Part shown: positions 18,196 to 27,581 of the stretch, piece by piece
Layout of the letters: each line of letters opens with the position of its first letter
How positions within the stretch are numbered: position 1 is the stretch's first letter
Assembly (NCBI GenBank): GCA_028288485.1
Contig: JAQBNO010000048.1
Span: 1 to 64,000 of the forward strand
Direction: 5' to 3'
Source: Segetibacter sp.
GTDB taxonomy: Bacteria > Bacteroidota > Bacteroidia > Chitinophagales > Chitinophagaceae
DNA: 64,000 bases
Notes under the pieces: generated by a model
Database searches by the model: none
Told to the model about the DNA's origin: nothing
What the model saw: the letters and a program-made list of their open reading frames with translations, nothing else
Position numbers and translations under genes: made by a program

Positions 18196-18928
18196 ACAGC
18201 GTTTTTTAATTGAAAAATGATTGCAGAAACCCGTAATAATTCCTGGCGGAATCTACCGGGGCATGTGGATAACAGGGGTTTGAAGGAATCGTTAGGATAA
18301 AAATAAGGTAACAATTTAGAAAGAAACTTTAACAATACCGCGAATACTTTTGTCCTCAGCCGCCACGGTTCTGTTCCTTGCAAAATAAATTTTCGCAGGC
18401 TAAAACTAACACTTGTTAGTTGATACAACGATGAGGCTGAAAAGTTTATTTGAGGCAAACGAGTGCCCTTTTAATCATTCCTTCACTTACAGGATGTTAT
18501 AGTTGAAAGTTTAAACGCACATTGCAATAGTAGAAGCGGTAAAGAAATATTTTTTCTTCAATTTTACTGCAGTTTCCTGCTGTTCCGCTCGTCATAAAGT
18601 CACTTCATTCTACTATATCAACTACGCATATATCTATATAAAATGGAAAAATTCTAATGTTTAGACCTTAACAATTAGGTTTAGCTAATAAATTAAGAAA
18701 CACATTGATAGAACTGCTGCAATGAAAAGATGGGGTACAAGGGAGTGACACAACCGGAGCTGCAAAAAGGGACGATGTTGACTGGAAAAAAGAAAAACTA
18801 AAACCGGAGAAATAAATTGTAAATGAAGAAGTACAATTGAGAAAACAGAAAGAAATTTAATTGCACGCGAGTAAAAAATGACTGAGCCTCTTAATATAAA
18901 TTATAACGACCTTGTTTACTCCCCGCAA
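18196..18928. other. Long spacer upstream of the SusC gene
   Basis: About 730 bp containing the 55-bp repeat at 18716..18770. It must hold the susC promoter, but no TAnnTTTG box at a usual distance was found. An 88-codon minus-strand frame next to susC (18192..18458) looks non-coding. Confidence 0.5.
18716..18770 (+). repeat. 55-bp repeat, CAACCGG subfamily, copy 1
   Basis: Shares 45 of 55 positions with the copy at 54965..55019 and is closely similar to 31216..31270. The blocks are ATGAAAAGATG, then GAGTGACACAACCGGAG, then TGCAAAAAGG. The centre equals the GTACAAG-type end motif (18735..18757). Confidence 0.8.
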
Positions 18929-20182
18929 CTATTGCGAAATTGAGTGGTCGGTCGGCACGTCTTCGCCCGACCAGATCTTTTTTTGTGTCCAGGGTAAATC
19001 TTCTCCTTGCCAAAATGAATCAGTTTCGGGAAGGCCTAATATGATAAAGGCTTCAGAACACAGGTAAAGACTGCCTGTTGAAATGTAGCTTTCTCCTATG
19101 CCTGGCTGGTGACCATAAAAGCCGATCTGTAGCCATCCGTTTTTATCGAATGTACCCGGTGCTTCAACCTGCCTTTTTATGACTGCATACAACGCCGCTC
19201 TTACCTGGGCGGGTTTTACTTCAGGTGGCAAAGCATGCATAAACGCAATTTTTGAGAGTAACTGCAAAGCGCCAAAACGGTAAGCAAGAGAGCGGCCTAC
19301 CGGAGGGAAAGTAGCTTCGGGAGAAATAAGTCGTTCCTGGATAGCGGCATATCGCTGGCTTCTTTTTAAAAGTATGTCGTACAACTTTTTATCCGAGTCT
19401 CTCCTATCAGCATTGACAATCGTTTCCATCACTTCCAGTAACATGGGCTGAATAACGAAACTGTTGTAATAGTCGAAATGAAACTCGGGACCATCTCCGT
19501 AGATCCCATCGCCTTTATACCAGGCAAGGTGTTGCTTAATAGCATAATCGATTCGCATCCTGTCGCCAGTACCTTCAAACTTCAGCAAAGCAGCTTCTAC
19601 AGTGGCGCTGAATAATAACCAGTTAGAATAACCGGGTGTTATTACCCTTGAAGATTTTAAAGCATTCAAAACATTGGCCTGCGTTTCTTTATCGAGCCGG
19701 GCCCATAACTGTGTAGGGGCACGAAGCAGTGCCTGGGCAAAAAAGGCCGCGTCGACCAAAGGCTGAGACCCCTTATTAAAATTTAAGAAGTCGGCTGATT
19801 TCGGATCTACTGCATTTCGGATACAGGCAACAGAAAGGTCAATGTATTTTTTACGAAGTTTACCTTCAGTGGTATTATCGGCACCCAATTCTAACCATGG
19901 AGCCATTCCCGACAGCAAACGCCCGAATGCTTCAAGGTGGGTAGATGTGCTTGCTCTTGCAACATCTTTTGCTTCTACAGGCATTTGCTTTTTAAGCTCG
20001 TTCCTACTTAAGGCGTTTAAAACAGGATCGGCAATCCGCGTTAAAACATCCATACAATACTGTCTTTCGTTTTTGCCCGCGTCACTTGTGTTAGCTGTAG
20101 CTTTAGACTGAGCAAACAGGCTACTTTTGCAACCCAGCAAAGCAAGGATAGCTACAATTACAACAAGCTTATTAATTTTCAT
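18929..20182 (-). CDS. DUF2264-family lipoprotein
   Basis: Has a lipoprotein signal with lipobox ALLGCKS (Cys18), then a DUF2264 domain over almost the whole length (417 aa). DUF2264 proteins are predicted alpha/alpha-toroid proteins found in polysaccharide-utilisation loci. The segments AFGRLLSGMAPWLELG, GDGIYGDGPEFHFDYYNSF and QIGFYGHQPGIGESYIS are typical. Biochemistry is poorly known, so no reaction is assigned. It lies upstream of the SusC gene on the same strand but is separated from it by a 730-bp repeat-bearing spacer, so it is probably a separate transcript of the same saccharide region. Confidence 0.85.
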   Translation of the reverse strand: MKINKLVVIVAILALLGCKSSLFAQSKATANTSDAGKNERQYCMDVLTRIADPVLNALSRNELKKQMPVEAKDVARASTSTHLEAFGRLLSGMAPWLELGADNTTEGKLRKKYIDLSVACIRNAVDPKSADFLNFNKGSQPLVDAAFFAQALLRAPTQLWARLDKETQANVLNALKSSRVITPGYSNWLLFSATVEAALLKFEGTGDRMRIDYAIKQHLAWYKGDGIYGDGPEFHFDYYNSFVIQPMLLEVMETIVNADRRDSDKKLYDILLKRSQRYAAIQERLISPEATFPPVGRSLAYRFGALQLLSKIAFMHALPPEVKPAQVRAALYAVIKRQVEAPGTFDKNGWLQIGFYGHQPGIGESYISTGSLYLCSEAFIILGLPETDSFWQGEDLPWTQKKIWSGEDVPTDHSISQ

Positions 20183-20619
20183 ATGATCAATTATGCGTTA
20201 TCACTTCAGCGGGGGAACCGAACACCGAATAATACCCCGCAAATTAAAAGCTTAATTGTTTTCCTACACCAGTTTTTTGGCGTTTTGCAATTCGCCGCGA
20301 TAATGAAAGCATTTATAAGGTAAAGAATAAGACAGATTTTTATTGACCCATCATTTTATTCGCTCCTATCTTTTGTTGCGTCGCACTCTTCAACTGAAGT
20401 AATTTTTATGAACACAAAGCGCCAGGAAAAGTGGATTAACTTTCCGGGAATGATTTTATTACGTCACTAAACGCTTTCCTTTGCGAAACGTGAAAGGCCA
20501 AATGTCAAACGTCGACTCCCAGCCCGGGGATGAACTTTAGGTATACGGTAGGAAACAAAACCGTGTTACCCAAAACCCGAAACTGGTAACGGGCAACTGG
20601 CAACCCGCAACTTATTAAT
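20183..20619. other. Divergent spacer between DUF2264 and efflux genes
   Basis: About 440 bp containing a repeat fragment (20375..20394) and short-period degenerate repeats: GAAACGTGAAAGG-type at 20481..20508 and AACTGGTAACGGGCAACTGG-type at 20578..20612. No gene was seen. Confidence 0.5.
20375..20394 (-). repeat. CAACGATG-family repeat, partial copy
   Basis: The minus strand reads GTTGAAGAGTGCGACGCAAC. The left half is of the GTTGAA (full-element) form and the right half of the GCGACGCAAC form, so it is intermediate between the two. The terminal GATG is absent. Confidence 0.65.
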
Positions 20620-21861
20620 ATGGACAAACGAAAACGCTTTATACTGATCCTTATTCTTGGAATGCTCAATGCCATCGGGCCATTTTCCATTGATATGTAT
20701 TTACCCGGATTTCCATCTATTGCTGCTGATTTGCACACCAGCGTGGACCAGGTCGCTTATTCATTATCAAGTTTCTTTATTGGTATCTGTGTGGGCCAGT
20801 TAATTTGCGGTCCCCTGCTTGACCGTTTTGGCAGGAAAAAACCGCTTTGCATAGGTCTTATTTTATACATCGTTGCTTCGATAGGATGTGCAATGTCGAA
20901 ATCAGTTGAAGTACTAATCGCGTTTCGTTTTCTGCAGGCATTAGGTGGATGTGTTGGTATGGTAGCTCCAAATGCTATTGTACGCGATGTATTTCCTGTT
21001 GAAGAAAACGCAAAAATTTTTTCGTTATTGATCCTGATCCTTGGCGTTTCACCTATCCTGGCGCCAACGGTAGGAAGTTACCTTATCGCTGCTTTTGGCT
21101 GGCCGGTTGTATTCATCGTGCTTGCAGTGGTAACCGCTTTAATTCTGTTAGCAGTTATTCTTTGGTTAAAGGAAAGTAAGGGCCCAGATCCATCATTTTC
21201 ACTTAGGCCAAAACCCATTCTTACTGGTTTTGCCAATGTTTTGCGGGAGCCGCAGTTTTATACTTATGCCTTTGCAGGAGCTATTGCATCAGCAGGATTG
21301 TTTGCTTACCTGGCGGGTTCGCCTTTTGTGTTTATGCAAATGTATGGCGTAAGTGAGCAGCAATACGGCTGGATCTTCGCTTTGATTGCTGCCGGCCTTA
21401 TTGGAAGCAGCCAGTTAAATAACGTTATTTTAAAAAAGTATAACAGCGGGCAGGTCATGCGGTTTGTATTGGTCTCCCAGGCTGTTGTTGGCCTTATCCT
21501 GGTTTCAGGAATTTTCTTTGGCTCGCTGGGTTTGTATAGTACCATATTCCTGATTTTTCTTTTTTTAAGCTGCCAGGGATTTACCTTTCCTAATTCGGCA
21601 GCACTTGCAATGGCGCCTTTTACCAAAGGTGCAGGTAGTGCTTCAGCTTTAATGGGAGCACTTCAAATGGGTTGTGGTGCTGTTGCCTCTGCAATGGTTG
21701 GCTTATTTTTTAACCACACCGCTGTACCCATGGCAGCCATCATGGCTGCTTGCAGTTTCATTGGTTTAATCATCCTTATGATAGGAAGACGCAGAATTAA
21801 ATACATAGCACGGAAGGAAGACGTTCAACAGCAGTGCCTTGAATTAATAGAAAAATACTAG
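20620..21861 (+). CDS. Bcr/CflA-family drug-resistance MFS transporter
   Basis: Twelve-helix major facilitator exporter of the Bcr/CflA group (drug/H+ antiport), 413 aa. Diagnostic are the N-terminal GMLNAIGPFSIDMYLPGFP (the Asp-Met-Tyr-Leu-Pro motif in helix 1), the DRFGRKKPL loop between helices 2 and 3, and the helix 4-5 region with FLQALGGCVGMVAPNAIVRD. The substrate cannot be inferred; relatives export bicyclomycin, sulfonamide or chloramphenicol. It is transcribed alone and converges with the antiporter gene, whose stop is only 40 nt away. Confidence 0.92.
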   Translation: MDKRKRFILILILGMLNAIGPFSIDMYLPGFPSIAADLHTSVDQVAYSLSSFFIGICVGQLICGPLLDRFGRKKPLCIGLILYIVASIGCAMSKSVEVLIAFRFLQALGGCVGMVAPNAIVRDVFPVEENAKIFSLLILILGVSPILAPTVGSYLIAAFGWPVVFIVLAVVTALILLAVILWLKESKGPDPSFSLRPKPILTGFANVLREPQFYTYAFAGAIASAGLFAYLAGSPFVFMQMYGVSEQQYGWIFALIAAGLIGSSQLNNVILKKYNSGQVMRFVLVSQAVVGLILVSGIFFGSLGLYSTIFLIFLFLSCQGFTFPNSAALAMAPFTKGAGSASALMGALQMGCGAVASAMVGLFFNHTAVPMAAIMAACSFIGLIILMIGRRRIKYIARKEDVQQQCLELIEKY

Positions 21862-21901
21862 GAACAAATGTTTCGATATCGGATGGGTATGCGTTGCCGA
21901 A

Positions 21902-23500
21902 TCAGTGATACATTTCCAATTGCAGTCTTGTTTCTTCCAGGTCAAGCTCCTTTTCAATCTTCCTCAAAATTTCTTCACTTGTTTTACCCTGGAGGTGAAG
22001 CTGTTCTACCTTTTTCCGCTCAACTGTTATAAGATCCATTTGCAGTTGGGTAAACTCGTTAAAAATGTTACCTGCCAACGTTTTTCCGGCACCAAAGTAG
22101 TTGGCGGGCAAGTCGGTTTTCTGAAGCCTGTTGTATTTTACCTCATATTTGCTCTTGATGTTGTTCAACAATTCATCCTGTATTAGCGATAAATTTTCTT
22201 CGATATGTGCAATGGTTTCAGCTAATACATAGGTACGCACCTCGTATTCTTCTGCGGCAATGGAATAGGGCTGTAGTTTTAATTTCTGAATGATCCAGGG
22301 CAATGTAAAACCAAGCAATATTAATGTAGACAATATAACACAGAATGTAAGATAAATCACGAGGTTCCTGTGAGGGAACGGCTGATCGTTTTGCAAGGTC
22401 ATCGGTAATGCCAATGCCGCAGCCATCGATACTACACCCCGCATGCCTGCCCATCCAAATACGACCATATTTCGCCGGTCGAATTTTTCTTTGCTAAGCG
22501 TTTTCCTGCTAAAATACAGTGGAAGCATTGCAGCTGGTAAGATCCATATAAATCTTACCAGGATAACAACTGCGCTTAACACGATTCCATATAGTGCCAG
22601 GTCACCTGAAGCATAATTGTCTATACCTTGCATTACGCCCCGCAATTGCAGTCCGAGCAGAATGAAGATAAGACTGTTAAGTATAAATATTATTACCTCC
22701 CAAACAGAGTAGATCATTATCCTGCTCTGGTTGCTAAATATCTGGCTCGACCGGAAAGAAAGATACAACCCTGTTGTAACTACTGCCAGCACTCCTGAAA
22801 AATGAAAATGTTCAGCAAGTAAGTAAGAAGCGAAAGGCGTAAGAAAGGTGAGCGTTACTTCAATAATAGGATCGCAGATAAATTTCTTATGAACGATATA
22901 TAAAAGATATCCAATTGAAAGTCCTACAGCAATACCAGCAACAACTACAATCAGGAAATTTAACCCGGCTTCCCAGAACACAAAATTGCCTGCAGCTATA
23001 GCTGCAAGAGCATATTTATAGGCAATTAACCCGCTTGCATCATTAACCAGGCTTTCACCTTCGAGTATGGTAATAATTTTCGGATGTAATCCTAAACCTT
23101 GCGTCAGGGAAGTAGCTGCTACTGCATCTGGTGGCGACACAATTGCGCCAATAAGAAAACATAAAGGCCAGCTCAAGTCGGGTATTAACAGGTGTGCAGC
23201 CAATGCGACTAATGCGGTAGTAAACAGAACGAGTCCCACAGCAGCCATGGTAATCGGTCTTATAGAAGCTTTGAAATTGTGCCAACTGGTATTCCAGGCG
23301 GCAGCGTATAAAAGTGGCGGCAAAAAAATGATAAATACAATAGACGGATCAAGTGCAACAACGGGGAGACCTGGAATAAGGCTTATGGCAACTCCCGCAA
23401 GCACCAGCACTATTGGGAAAGGGAATTTGTATTTTTTACTTAGTATACTCAAGAAAGTGATGCCAAACAGCAGTATCAAAATAATGCTAACATTTTCCAT
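21902..23500 (-). CDS. CPA1-family Na+/H+ antiporter
   Basis: Monovalent cation/proton antiporter of 532 aa. About twelve membrane helices occupy residues 1-410, followed by a cytoplasmic helical tail of about 120 residues. Ion-site motifs of the NhaP/NHE class are present: SPPDAVAATSL in one discontinuous helix and EGESLVNDASG with the Asn-Asp pair in the next. The tail is charged (YEVRTYVLAETIAHIEENLS, ending RKIEKELDLEETRLQLEMYH), as in the YjcE/NhaP-like subgroup, and may be regulatory. Likely role: sodium and pH homeostasis in the inner membrane. It is monocistronic by context. Confidence 0.93.
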   Translation of the reverse strand: MENVSIILILLFGITFLSILSKKYKFPFPIVLVLAGVAISLIPGLPVVALDPSIVFIIFLPPLLYAAAWNTSWHNFKASIRPITMAAVGLVLFTTALVALAAHLLIPDLSWPLCFLIGAIVSPPDAVAATSLTQGLGLHPKIITILEGESLVNDASGLIAYKYALAAIAAGNFVFWEAGLNFLIVVVAGIAVGLSIGYLLYIVHKKFICDPIIEVTLTFLTPFASYLLAEHFHFSGVLAVVTTGLYLSFRSSQIFSNQSRIMIYSVWEVIIFILNSLIFILLGLQLRGVMQGIDNYASGDLALYGIVLSAVVILVRFIWILPAAMLPLYFSRKTLSKEKFDRRNMVVFGWAGMRGVVSMAAALALPMTLQNDQPFPHRNLVIYLTFCVILSTLILLGFTLPWIIQKLKLQPYSIAAEEYEVRTYVLAETIAHIEENLSLIQDELLNNIKSKYEVKYNRLQKTDLPANYFGAGKTLAGNIFNEFTQLQMDLITVERKKVEQLHLQGKTSEEILRKIEKELDLEETRLQLEMYH

Positions 23501-24147
23501 GGGGTAAAAATAAGTATGAGAATGGACTTGAGACGCGCTGTATTTACGGAATTAAAGCGAGGAAGAATTTTAGCCGCTTGATTTCTAACGTTTATGTACC
23601 TGCTTTTTGTACTTTTCAAGCATTTGGTATTTTTTATATCCTTAGCTTTTTCACTCTCATTAAACATTGTTCCTGTTAACGTGACAGCTAGTTCACTCAC
23701 TTGTGCGCCAAATTATTATTGGGCTTTTCCCGTTGTTATTAGTAACCCTGATTTAAGGGGTTGGGATAAGATTTGATAAATAATCGGGTGAATTGTATTG
23801 CACATTTGTGATTGCACATTTGGGACTACACATCGGTGGCCCATTGCTGCCGAGGAATAAGAATAAAATTTTAAAATTAAGTTGCGCCACGAACTCAAGG
23901 TACAAGAGAGTGACACAACGATGAATCAATAAGGATCATACAGCTTGTCTCCAAAGTCTTCCTGCTTAGCAACTAGTTTAAGATGGGTCGTCAATAAGAA
24001 GACGTAAATCACGAATCGCAAGGCGCAAGTTGTGCATCGCGAATCGCTTATAGCCGTGGCTGGCCTTCGACCTTCTTTTACCTAAAACGGGGCAACCTGT
24101 AACCGGCAAGCTGTAAACACTAACCTGCCTCCTGCCTTCCGCCGCTC
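23501..24147. other. Spacer between ABC exporter and antiporter genes
   Basis: About 650 bp. It contains a 14-nt-spaced direct repeat of ATTGCACATTTG (23797..23808, 23811..23822), the repeat at 23900..23923, and a degenerate ACGAATCGCAAGGCGCAAG-type short-period stretch at 24003..24050. Open frames of 60-74 codons here look like chance. Confidence 0.5.
23900..23923 (+). repeat. CAACGATG-family repeat, short copy with hairpin partner
   Basis: Reads GTACAAGAGAGTGAC then ACAACGATG, identical to 3858..3881. Just upstream, GTTGCGCCAC and ACTC (23881..23896) can pair with the GAGAGTGACACAAC part, so this copy keeps both arms of a hairpin. Confidence 0.8.
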
Positions 24148-26007
24148 TCACTGGTACCCCATTGCCTGCAGCCTGAATAATTCAGCATACCTTCCCTCCT
24201 GCACTAATAACTCTTCGTGGCTTCCAGTTTCAACCAGTTGACCTTTTTCAAGAACTAATATCCTGTCTGCCATACGCACTGTTGAAAACCTGTGTGATAT
24301 CAATACTGCCGATTTGCCTTTTGTTAATTCGGCAAAACGTTGAAATACTTCATATTCGGCACGCGCATCTAAAGCGGCTGTCGGTTCGTCTAAAATCAGC
24401 AATTGCGCATCTTTCATATAAGCTCTTGCCAGTGCAATTTTTTGCCACTCTCCTCCTGACAAGTCTATTCCATTATTAAAACGCCTCCCCAACATCTGGT
24501 CGTATTTATTGGGCAGTCGCTCTATTAGTGGTGCAGCCATACTTTGAACCGAGGAAGTTTTTATAAGATCGGCATTGCCAACTTCTTTAATATTGCCAAC
24601 TGCGATGTTCTGGCTGACGTTCATCTGGTATCGTATATAGTCCTGGAAAATAACGCCAATCTGGATTCGTAACTCGTCGAGGTCATACTCCCGAAGATCG
24701 ATTCCATCGAGTAAAATGCGCCCTTCGGTGGGGTCGTATAAACGCGCCAACAATTTTACAAGCGTCGTTTTGCCTGCCCCGTTTTCGCCCACCAACGCAA
24801 TCTTCTCACCCGGGTGAAGCGTAAAACTTACATGACGATTTGCCCACCGATCTGAATTAGAATATTTAAAACCGACATTTTCAAATGTAAAACCTTGCTT
24901 AACCGGGTTGGGGAACGGGAGCGGGTTAGCAGATAAAACAATCTTTGGTTTAATCTGGAAGAACTCGAAAAAGTCCTGCAGGTAAACGGCTCCCTGGGAT
25001 ACGCTGGTAAAGCGGATTAAAATCCCCTCCAGCAAACTCCTCAGTTGCCGGAAAGAGCCGGCAAGAAAAGTGAGATCACCAATTGATATTTTGCCCCTGA
25101 CAGCTTCCGCAATCATAAAAACATAAGCCCCATAGTAACCTGCACTTCCCAACATGGCGAACAACGTTCCCCAAATCGTTCGCCTGATCGCCAACATTTT
25201 GTTGTCGCCGTAAAACCGGTTAGATAACTGCCGGAACCTATTAATAATAAAACCCGATAAGTTGAAGATCTTTACTTCTTTCGCTGTTTCATCGCTTGCG
25301 CCTAAAAAGCGAACATAATCCAACTCCCTTCTTTCAGGCGTTTGCCTGCGGCTAAGTGCATATGTTTTATCGTTAAAATAGGCCTCACCTAAAAATGCAG
25401 GTATAATAGCAAGAAGTAACAGTATGATGAGCCACGGGTTGAATGCGAGCAAACCAGCTGCAAGAAAGGCCATAGTGATGAGGTCCTGCACCTGGCTCAA
25501 TACCTGCGAAAGCAATATGGTACGGCCCACTGTTTGTTGCCTTGCCCGTTCGAGTTTATCGTAAAAGGTAGAATTTTCGAACTGGTCAAGATCAAGCGTT
25601 GCTGCATGACTCATGATCCTGATAGAAGTATGATTGGAAAACAAGTCGCCCAATAAACTATCCATTAAAGTGATGGCGCGGCTTAAACTATCCGACAAAA
25701 TCGCAAGGCCAAATTCTATAGCTACAAGTGTCCAAAGATGATTGGCAGAAACTCCCGCCTTTCCCTGGCTAAAAAGGACGATCTGGTCTATAATTAATTT
25801 TCCGACATATAGAATAGCCAGGGGGGTTGCAGATTTTAATATACGTAAAACAGCGTTAACGATGGTCATCCACTTACTCGTTTCCCAAACGAGTTTGAAA
25901 AACCGCGGCAGGTTACGAAGTGCTGAGAGCCGGTCCTTAAGAGTTAATTGGTTGTTTCCCGGTTTGCTGTTCTTGTCTTTACTAAACAAGTTTTTCCAAA
26001 AAGTCAT
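24148..26007 (-). CDS. ABC exporter, fused membrane and ATPase domains
   Basis: Half-transporter of 619 aa that should work as a dimer. Six membrane helices (about residues 40-330) are followed by a nucleotide-binding domain (about 370-615). It carries Walker A GENGAGKTT near residue 403, Q-loop GVIFQDYIRYQ, signature LSGGEWQKIALARAY, Walker B LLILDEPTAALD and H-loop LISHRFSTV, so it should be an active ATPase. The substrate is unknown; the family includes lipid, peptide and drug exporters. No accessory gene adjoins it. The ATG at 26007 fits the basic N-terminus. Confidence 0.92.
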   Translation of the reverse strand: MTFWKNLFSKDKNSKPGNNQLTLKDRLSALRNLPRFFKLVWETSKWMTIVNAVLRILKSATPLAILYVGKLIIDQIVLFSQGKAGVSANHLWTLVAIEFGLAILSDSLSRAITLMDSLLGDLFSNHTSIRIMSHAATLDLDQFENSTFYDKLERARQQTVGRTILLSQVLSQVQDLITMAFLAAGLLAFNPWLIILLLLAIIPAFLGEAYFNDKTYALSRRQTPERRELDYVRFLGASDETAKEVKIFNLSGFIINRFRQLSNRFYGDNKMLAIRRTIWGTLFAMLGSAGYYGAYVFMIAEAVRGKISIGDLTFLAGSFRQLRSLLEGILIRFTSVSQGAVYLQDFFEFFQIKPKIVLSANPLPFPNPVKQGFTFENVGFKYSNSDRWANRHVSFTLHPGEKIALVGENGAGKTTLVKLLARLYDPTEGRILLDGIDLREYDLDELRIQIGVIFQDYIRYQMNVSQNIAVGNIKEVGNADLIKTSSVQSMAAPLIERLPNKYDQMLGRRFNNGIDLSGGEWQKIALARAYMKDAQLLILDEPTAALDARAEYEVFQRFAELTKGKSAVLISHRFSTVRMADRILVLEKGQLVETGSHEELLVQEGRYAELFRLQAMGYQ

Positions 26008-26207
26008 TTGTAAAAGTAAGGGAGATTTGTACTTTCGAATTTAACGCGTTTGAAAATTTGCGACAATTGATACATCGCAAAAAACTACATGCGGTTGTTG
26101 TAAACAAAGACAAAGCAATTGTTTTACTTTACACGGTAATAACTATAAATATTTGAACACCTCCATTTTAAGGCAGAAATAAAATCGAACTACCTGATTT
26201 GACCAAT

Positions 26208-27320
26208 ATGATTGTAACGAAAAAAAGCATCCTTCTGTTAATTACGATACTTCTTGTTTCTAGTATCGTAATCGCGCAAAAGAGAAATTCCAGTGACGGC
26301 TATTTTAAAAAAGAAATGACTGCTCTCAGGTCGGCAATTCAAAAAAATTTTTACGACTCGGCTGCCGGGTATTATAAAGAGGTAGTAACACCTGAGAAAA
26401 ACCATAATCCCTATTCATATTTATGGCCGATCTGCGCTATGTACCAGGCAGCAAATGAAATTGAAAAGATTGAACCGGGTGTAAATCTTCTTCAACCAAT
26501 GCTAACTATTATTCGCGATTATTATGATCCTGCTCCGCCCAGGCCCGGCTATGCTTCTTATATCATGAAACTCAAAGGTGGCGATCGTTTTTACGACGAC
26601 AACCAATGGCTGGGCATTACTTCAATGGATGCTTACACAAGGAAGAAGAACAAAACCCACTTAAACATTGGCAAAGAGATTTATGATTACATGATGACGG
26701 GGTTTGATACAGTTTTAAACGGTGGAATATATTGGCAGGAAAACAAAAAGATTTCTAAAAATACCTGTTCAAACGGCCCTGGTATTATCCTCGCTCTTCA
26801 GTTATATAAAGCGACTAAAGACAAAGCCTACCTCGATACAGCCTTATTGTTATACACCTGGATGAATGAGAACTTAAAGTCTCCTAAGGGCTTGTATTAC
26901 GACAATATCAACATCAAAAATAAAAGGATCGGCAAAGCGCAGTACTCATACAATACAGGTACGATGCTTCAATCGAACGTGTATTTATATGAATGCACGG
27001 GGGATAAAAAATATTTAAAAGAAGCAACTGCTATTGCTGATAGCTCTCTTTCATTCTTTTACGGCAATAATAAGTTCAGGGATAACTACTGGTTTAATGC
27101 GGTCTTGTTAAGGGGCTACCAGCATCTTTTGCAACATAACAAAGACGTTAAATACATTCTTGGTTTTAAAAAATGTTTAAATCCAGTTTTGCAGAACGAG
27201 AAGAATGAACAGGGATTGTTTGGCAAGGGCAAGGTGCTTGATTTGGTAGCACATGCAGGTATGTTAGAAATTCTTGCCCGTTTTGCATTGTTGGAGAAGA
27301 AGTATCATCTAAATCCTTAA
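26208..27320 (+). CDS. Secreted GH76 family alpha-1,6-mannanase
   Basis: Endo-acting glycoside hydrolase of the (alpha/alpha)6 barrel family GH76, which cuts the alpha-1,6-mannan backbone of fungal or mycobacterial mannans. The key pair of adjacent aspartates is present (D130-D131 in FYDDNQWLGI), with flanking YSYNTGTM and WFNAVLLRGY segments. It has a signal peptide (about residues 1-25, ending SSIVIAQ). About 370 aa, normal for one catalytic domain. The ATG at 26208 is preferred; an in-frame TTG lies three codons upstream. An outer-membrane barrel gene follows on the same strand after 260 bp, and a GH92 mannosidase lies 11 kb away. Confidence 0.88.
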   Translation: MIVTKKSILLLITILLVSSIVIAQKRNSSDGYFKKEMTALRSAIQKNFYDSAAGYYKEVVTPEKNHNPYSYLWPICAMYQAANEIEKIEPGVNLLQPMLTIIRDYYDPAPPRPGYASYIMKLKGGDRFYDDNQWLGITSMDAYTRKKNKTHLNIGKEIYDYMMTGFDTVLNGGIYWQENKKISKNTCSNGPGIILALQLYKATKDKAYLDTALLLYTWMNENLKSPKGLYYDNINIKNKRIGKAQYSYNTGTMLQSNVYLYECTGDKKYLKEATAIADSSLSFFYGNNKFRDNYWFNAVLLRGYQHLLQHNKDVKYILGFKKCLNPVLQNEKNEQGLFGKGKVLDLVAHAGMLEILARFALLEKKYHLNP

Positions 27321-27551
27321 CAAACCTGACTCTGTGTTCCTACAACGGGTTTTTAATCAGCAGGTTTCTAAGTAGAAGAAGCGCGATGTGTTCGATTGGC
27401 GGCACTCAGAGACAATTAGGTTCAATATCATTCGCAAAAACAGTATGTTTATAATAGTAGTAGTTATTGCATTAATGAGTTCTACCCCCCGTCGACTCTT
27501 CGCATAGATTTGACAATTTTGAAATAGTTCTCAAATCTACCTCGCTCCTCA

Positions 27552-27559
27552 TAATTTTG
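27552..27559 (+). promoter_or_regulatory. Candidate Bacteroidota -7 box
   Basis: TAATTTTG fits the TAnnTTTG consensus. It lies 22 nt before the start codon of the outer-membrane protein at 27582. No -33 TTG at the usual spacing was found. Confidence 0.35.
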
Positions 27560-27581
27560 CGGAAACACCAACCGTTCGCCG

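Noticed and set aside
18192-18458. 88-codon minus-strand frame just upstream of susC
   Set aside because: It overlaps the susC start, lacks a family pattern and more likely is the susC leader region.
23476-23776. Short frames on both strands upstream of the antiporter gene
   Set aside because: Mutually overlapping, low coding character, no known motif.
23797-23822. Two copies of ATTGCACATTTG spaced by 14 nt as a possible CRISPR-like or operator array
   Set aside because: Only two 12-nt units with a 2-nt gap; too short and too few for an array.
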